A DNA stretch of 64,000 bases from the NCBI RefSeq assembly GCF_040361195.1, contig NZ_APNE01000004.1. One strand, 5' to 3'. Below the pieces are notes generated by a model. The model made no database searches, was not told the origin of the DNA, and saw nothing but the letters and a program-made list of their open reading frames with translations. A program made the position numbers and the translations under genes. This document shows positions 60,202 to 64,000 of the stretch, piece by piece (position 1 is the first letter of the stretch; the number at the start of each line of letters is the position of its first letter). The DNA is from Salinisphaera hydrothermalis. Lineage in GTDB: Bacteria > Pseudomonadota > Gammaproteobacteria > Nevskiales > Salinisphaeraceae.

Positions 60202-60744
60202 GTGAAACAATTCGACGGCACAACGATTCTTTCCGTGCGCCGCGACGGTCAGGTGGCCATCGCAGGCGACGGGCAGGTCTCGATGGGCGATACCATGTTC
60301 AAGGGCAACGCACGCAAGGTGCGCCGGCTCTACGATGATCAGGTCCTGGCCGGGTTCGCCGGCGGTACCGCCGATGCGTTCACGCTGTTCGAGCGTTTCG
60401 AGGGCAAGCTGTCCCAGCACAACGGTCAGCTGGTGAAATCCGCCGTCGACATGGCCAAGGACTGGCGCACCGATCGCGCCCTGCGCCGGCTGGAAGCGCT
60501 GCTGCTGGTGGCCGATAAGACGGCCACGCTCATGCTCTCCGGCAACGGCGACGTCATGGAGCCGGAATACGGCTGCATGGCGATCGGCTCCGGCGGCTCC
60601 TATGCCCAGGCCGCGGCCCGCGCCCTGATCGAAAATACCGACATGCCCGCCGCGGAGATCGCCGAAAAAGCGATGCATATCGCCGCGGATACCTGCATTT
60701 ATACCAACCACCACATCACCGTCGAGGTGCTCGACTATGAGTGA
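60202..60744 (+). CDS. hslV: ATP-dependent protease peptidase subunit HslV
   Basis: The proteolytic ring of HslUV (ClpQY). A six-residue leader MKQFDG precedes TTILSVRR, whose first Thr becomes the catalytic N-terminal nucleophile after processing. GFAGGTADAFTLFERFE, KDWRTDRALRRLEALL and GSGGSYAQAAARAL are diagnostic. The start is GTG at 60202. It overlaps hslU by 8 bp, so the subunits are co-translated. Confidence 0.96.
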   Translation: MKQFDGTTILSVRRDGQVAIAGDGQVSMGDTMFKGNARKVRRLYDDQVLAGFAGGTADAFTLFERFEGKLSQHNGQLVKSAVDMAKDWRTDRALRRLEALLLVADKTATLMLSGNGDVMEPEYGCMAIGSGGSYAQAAARALIENTDMPAAEIAEKAMHIAADTCIYTNHHITVEVLDYE

Positions 60745-62140
60745 TACCGCCCCCGAAGCCATCGAAGCCGACGACTCGCAGCGCGCACTGCCGCGTTCGC
60801 AGATGACGCCGCGCGAGATCGTCGCCGAACTCGATCGCCATATCATCGGCCAGGCCGATGCCAAGCGCTCCGTGGCCATCGCGCTGCGCAACCGCTGGCG
60901 GCGCATGCAGCTCGACGAGGCGATCCGCGGCGAGATCACGCCCAAGAACATCCTCATGATCGGGCCGACCGGTGTCGGCAAGACCGAGATCGCGCGCCGG
61001 CTGGCGAAGCTGGCCAAGGCGCCGTTCACCAAGGTCGAGGCCACCAAGTTCACCGAAGTGGGCTATGTCGGCAAGGAAGTCGACTCGATCATCAAGGATC
61101 TGGTCGAAGTCGGCATGAAGATGACGCGCGAGGAAGCCAAGAAGCGCGTGCGGAACGATGCCGAGCTGGCCGCCGAGGAACGCATCCTCGACGCGCTGCT
61201 GCCCAAGCCCAAGCACAACGACTGGGACGACTCCTCCAAGGCCACCGAATCCACGGCCACCCGCGAGGTGTTCCGCAAGCGCCTGCGCGAAGGCAAGATC
61301 GACGACAAGGAGATCGAGCTGGAACTGCGCCAGAGTCAGGGCAGCGTCGAGATCATGGCGCCGCCCGGCATGGAAGAGATGACCAGCCAGCTGCAGTCCA
61401 TGTTCCAGAACATGGGCGGCCAGAACAAGACCAAGCGCACCAAGATCAAGATCAAGGATGCGTACCGTCAGCTGGTCGACGAAGAAGCCGCCAAGCTGGT
61501 CGACGAAGAACAGATCAAGACCCAGGCGATCCACGAAGTCGAGAACAACGGCATCGTCTTCCTCGACGAGATCGACAAGGTCTGCAAACGCTCGGACGCC
61601 GGCGGCGGCTCGGGCGGCGATGTCTCGCGCGAAGGCGTGCAGCGCGACCTGCTGCCGCTGGTCGAAGGCTCCACCATTTCGACCAAATACGGCATGGTGC
61701 GGACCGACCACATCCTGTTCATCGCCTCGGGCGCGTTCCACGTCGCCAAGCCGTCGGACCTGATCCCCGAGCTGCAGGGCCGCCTGCCGATCCGCGTCGA
61801 GCTGGATGCGCTCAAGGCCGAAGACTTCGTGCGGATTCTCACCGAGCCGCACTGCTCGCTCACCGAGCAGTACATCGAGCTGATGAACACGGAAGGCGTA
61901 ACCATCCAGTTCAGCGACGACGGTGTGAAGCGCATCGCCGAGATGGCGTTCAACGTCAACGAAGGCACCGAGAACATCGGCGCCCGGCGTCTGCACACCA
62001 TCATGGAACGCCTGATGGAGGAAATCTCCTTCGAGGCGCCCGACAAGGCCGGCGAGACCATCACCATCGATGCCGCCTACGTCGACGGCAAGCTCAAGGA
62101 CCTGGCTGCAGACGAGGATCTGTCGCGCTATATTCTGTAG
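60737..62140 (+). CDS. hslU: ATP-dependent protease ATPase subunit HslU
   Basis: The AAA+ unfoldase of HslUV. Walker A GPTGVGKT is at residues 76-83, the pore/VGYVGKEVDS motif is near 110, the I-domain spans roughly 115-240, Walker B is IVFLDEIDKV, and sensor LFIASGAFH follows. The C-terminal tail LSRYIL is the HslV-activating peptide. The length is 467 residues. A strong terminator follows 38 bp after the stop. Confidence 0.97.
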   Translation: MSDTAPEAIEADDSQRALPRSQMTPREIVAELDRHIIGQADAKRSVAIALRNRWRRMQLDEAIRGEITPKNILMIGPTGVGKTEIARRLAKLAKAPFTKVEATKFTEVGYVGKEVDSIIKDLVEVGMKMTREEAKKRVRNDAELAAEERILDALLPKPKHNDWDDSSKATESTATREVFRKRLREGKIDDKEIELELRQSQGSVEIMAPPGMEEMTSQLQSMFQNMGGQNKTKRTKIKIKDAYRQLVDEEAAKLVDEEQIKTQAIHEVENNGIVFLDEIDKVCKRSDAGGGSGGDVSREGVQRDLLPLVEGSTISTKYGMVRTDHILFIASGAFHVAKPSDLIPELQGRLPIRVELDALKAEDFVRILTEPHCSLTEQYIELMNTEGVTIQFSDDGVKRIAEMAFNVNEGTENIGARRLHTIMERLMEEISFEAPDKAGETITIDAAYVDGKLKDLAADEDLSRYIL

Positions 62141-62178
62141 TCGACAGGTCGGCCGTCGAGCGCCTTGAGGCTCGAACC

Positions 62179-62210
62179 AGCCGGAGCAGGGTTTCTGCTC
62201 CGGCTTTTTT
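62179..62210 (+). terminator. Rho-independent terminator of hslVU
   Basis: AGCCGGAGCA / TGCTCCGGCT forms a 10-bp stem with a short loop followed by TTTTTT. It lies 38 bp after the hslU stop. Confidence 0.9.
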
Positions 62211-62340
62211 GTGTCTGTTGATGTGTATGGATGGCGGGTCTGTGCAGCGCGGGGCTGGCCGGGTTTCGTGTTGATGCGCGACTTGTTTAACCAGCTTTGG
62301 GTGATTTTGGGCGGGGTGATTCGAACCACGGGGCGAGTTG

Positions 62341-62862
62341 GGCTCTGGTTTCGCGCTGATGCGCGAGTCACTTTCGTTTGCTTGTCCAAACGAAAGTAAC
62401 CAAAGGAAAGGACACCCTACCTTGCGCCGATGCTTCGCATCGGTGCCCTGCGCGGCTCCGGCCGCAAGAGGGACAGCCGCGAAACTCGCGCTGCTGCGCA
62501 GCACTAAGACACACGGCTGTCTTTTTCCTCTTGCAGCCTCCACTGCTCGGCGCTGCGCTCAAGGGGACCCGAATACAGACACGGCCCGCGATACGTCGGT
62601 GTGCTCGCGATGCTCGGGAGACGGGTTTGTATTTCGCCCCGTCTGAGGCGACGGAGACGCACAGCGTCGACGGGTGTCCGGCGCACTGCGCCGGTGCGGC
62701 AAGATGTCTGAGGACGGCCAAAGCCGTCCGAGTTTTTGCCGCATCCCGTCGCCGCGAGAATCGGAGTGGACCGGCAAAGCCGGCGCCGATGCGGGTGCCT
62801 TTTGTTTTGGCTACTTTTATTTGGGCAAGCAAATAAAAGTGGCTCGCACATCAGTGCGAAAC
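62341..62862. repeat. Large element bounded by ~70-bp inverted repeats
   Basis: The left arm (62341-62417) starts GGCTCTGGTTTCGCGCTGAT and contains ACTTTCGTTTGCTTGTCC / AACGAAAGTAACC. The right arm (62793-62862) is its inverted, slightly diverged copy. Between the arms lie several short GC hairpins (for example CCGATGCTTCGCATCGG). All long frames inside are Arg/Ala/Ser low-complexity and exist on both strands, so I read it as non-coding. A third, partial copy of the arm is at 34226-34320. This explains most of the ~870-bp gap between hslU and the DUF971 gene. Confidence 0.7.
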
Positions 62863-63010
62863 CCCAAGCATCGAGAACCACCATAGCCAAAGCTCAGCAT
62901 CGAGCCCGCCGCACTCTGCACGCAAACCCCAGCAAACACCAAAAGCGTGGTTGATTCCAAAGCCCCCACACACGGATCATGAACGCCCCACGACCGAACG
63001 GACCGCCCCC

Positions 63011-63373
63011 ATGGCCGACGCCCCCACCGACATCACCCTCCACCAGAAATCTAAGATCCTCGAAGTCGTCTTCGAAGACGGCGCCACCTACAATCTGCCG
63101 CTCGAGTATCTGCGGGTCTATTCCCCCTCGGCCGAAGTTCGCGGCCACGGCGGCCCCATGCAGCTCGTCACCGGCAAGAAGGACGTCGGCGTCGAACAGA
63201 TCGATCCGGTCGGCAACTACGCCATCCAGCTCCATTTCGACGACGGCCACAACACCGGCATCTTCTCCTGGGACACGCTCCGCGAACTGGGAGAAAACTA
63301 CGAAGCCAACTGGGCCGACTACCTCAAGAGGCTCGAAGAGGCCGGCGCGACTCGCGAAAAGCTTTGGCACTGA
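63011..63373 (+). CDS. DUF971 / gamma-butyrobetaine hydroxylase-like N-terminal domain protein
   Basis: A 120-residue protein of the DUF971 family, commonly next to hslVU in gammaproteobacteria. Typical stretches are FEDGATYNLPLEYLRVYSPSAEVRG and IQLHFDDGHNTGIFSWDTLREL. ATG at 63011 is preferred over an upstream one. The domain also forms the N-terminus of butyrobetaine hydroxylase; as a stand-alone protein its role is not firmly known. The inverted-repeat element separates it from hslU. Confidence 0.9.
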   Translation: MADAPTDITLHQKSKILEVVFEDGATYNLPLEYLRVYSPSAEVRGHGGPMQLVTGKKDVGVEQIDPVGNYAIQLHFDDGHNTGIFSWDTLRELGENYEANWADYLKRLEEAGATREKLWH

Positions 63374-63607
63374 AATCTGAAAAGACGTGTGTTAAACGCA
63401 CTTACCACCCATATCCGGTGATAACCCGTCATCCAGACGGTACAAGTCCTCGTCTAACTCACTGAATCCAAAAGCGCCACGCCAACCTGCGCGAAAGGTT
63501 TATTGAGCCTCCGATTTCCGTTGTGCTATGCAATCAGCACGAAGGGGGATCGTGGCTGGCCAAATGAGTGGCCGGCCGCGTTTTATGGACACCGGGGGAA
63601 TCATGTC

Positions 63608-63832
63608 ATGCGTGCCCGCATCCTGGCCGCCGCGCTCGTTCTGAGCACGGCCGCCGCTTCCGCTCATGCGGAATCCGTCAGTGATTATCTCGGCCGCGTC
63701 GTCGGCGGCTTCGGTGCCGGCGTCGGCCAGGCCGCCATGCAGCCAATTGCCGATTCGCAGCGACAGCGAGCTGACGTAGCGACGTGTTCAAAAGTGGAAT
63801 TCCTAGCGTTAATACGCCAAGTGCCAAACTAA
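63608..63832 (+). pseudogene. Small secreted protein gene, apparently cut by foreign sequence
   Basis: ATG at 63608 begins a good signal peptide (RILAAALVLSTAAASAHAES) and continues SVSDYLGRVVGGFGAGVGQA to about codon 55. From roughly 63775 the bases turn AT-rich and the frame ends at 63832 after ~20 residues of different character. The normal 3' end is probably missing. Family not recognised. Confidence 0.5.
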
Positions 63833-63943
63833 AAGTATCTTTGCTTTTGAATGGTTTTTTCGAAATCGATGATCGGATCAATTTTTGCATTATTAAACGA
63901 GATGTATTGGCAGCCTCATTAGGCTGATTTGTTGTGTAATTCT

Positions 63944-64000
63944 TGAATCGCCCCGGTTTTCTCGGAGGCTCCAACTCTTGAGAGACTGGAGCGATGAAAC
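63944..64000 (+). mobile_element. Possible left end of an insertion sequence
   Basis: TGAATCGCCCCGGTTTTCTC begins a GC-richer stretch that leads, through GAGAGACTGGAGCG, to ATGAAAC at the window edge. The layout, a TG-starting terminus followed by a ribosome site and ATG within ~55 bp, is like the left end of IS3-family elements. Only 57 bp are visible. The preceding 63785-63943 is AT-rich and shows no recognisable gene. Confidence 0.3.

Noticed and set aside
60716..62389. 557-residue minus-strand frame over hslU
   Set aside because: Antisense of a canonical AAA+ gene; a long frame arises from high third-position GC.
62368..62890. Several 60-154-residue frames on both strands inside the inverted-repeat element
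   Set aside because: They are low-complexity, overlap one another on both strands, and follow the palindromes rather than codon bias.

Overview
The window is 64 kb of GC-rich chromosome from a gammaproteobacterium. The supporting blocks are dapF-DUF484-xerC, hslV-hslU-DUF971, divergent metR/metE, and gor next to prlC. A halophilic genus such as Salinisphaera would fit the gene content and repeats, but the sequence alone does not prove the genus. Gene density is high. I saw no rRNA, tRNA, CRISPR array, prophage or complete insertion sequence.

Layout. 0.5-12.2 kb: housekeeping and envelope genes (a Gfo/Idh/MocA oxidoreductase, xthA, DUF1499 lipoprotein, prlC, gor, esterase, 3D-domain protein, gpmA, CoA-binding protein, YhcB-like protein, sufE, yidD). 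12.3-19.3 kb: ileS of the second bacterial type, a cysteine-free L31, and metR/metE. 19.4-23.2 kb: a tight run of five exported proteins of unknown role; one joins an LprI-like region to a DsbG-like domain that has lost its CXXC. 23-28 kb: three LysR/MarR-type regulators beside small redox genes, one of which (a quinone reductase) carries an in-frame TGA. 28-34 kb: amidase, gltX, an ArsR/CDF zinc-efflux pair, DUF488 and lactate dehydrogenase. 34.4-38.8 kb (minus strand): ATP sulfurylase, fur, pyrC, a two-domain QueD-like protein, Trm112. 38.9-40.4 kb: a paired SMR exporter with a divergent TetR gene. 40.4-43.5 kb: a TonB receptor and a ZIP-like permease behind a Zur-box-like palindrome. 43.7-48.3 kb: second amidase, sugar oxidoreductase/isomerase pair, a MITE-like element, zur. 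48.5-51.8 kb: PCu(A)C-like lipoprotein, dapF, DUF484, xerC. 52-60 kb: AraC regulator and a polyol ABC-uptake/dehydrogenase operon. 60-63.4 kb: hslVU, a large inverted-repeat element, DUF971. The right edge is AT-rich and may be the start of a mobile element that cuts a small secreted-protein gene.

How the genes work together. Zinc handling recurs across the window: an SmtB-type sensor with a CDF exporter, a Zur-box receptor and ZIP-like importer, zur itself, and a zinc-free L31. The polyol locus holds a regulator, binding protein, two permeases, ATPase and two dehydrogenases, so it should both import and oxidise a sugar alcohol. Several small regulators have clear palindromes beside their targets (MarR, TetR, ArsR, MetR).

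The strongest items for follow-up are the IleRS with a GIHH signature in place of HIGH, the exported-protein cluster with its CXXC-less DsbG-like fusion, the TA-flanked MITE-like element and its scattered fragments, and the two other repeat families.
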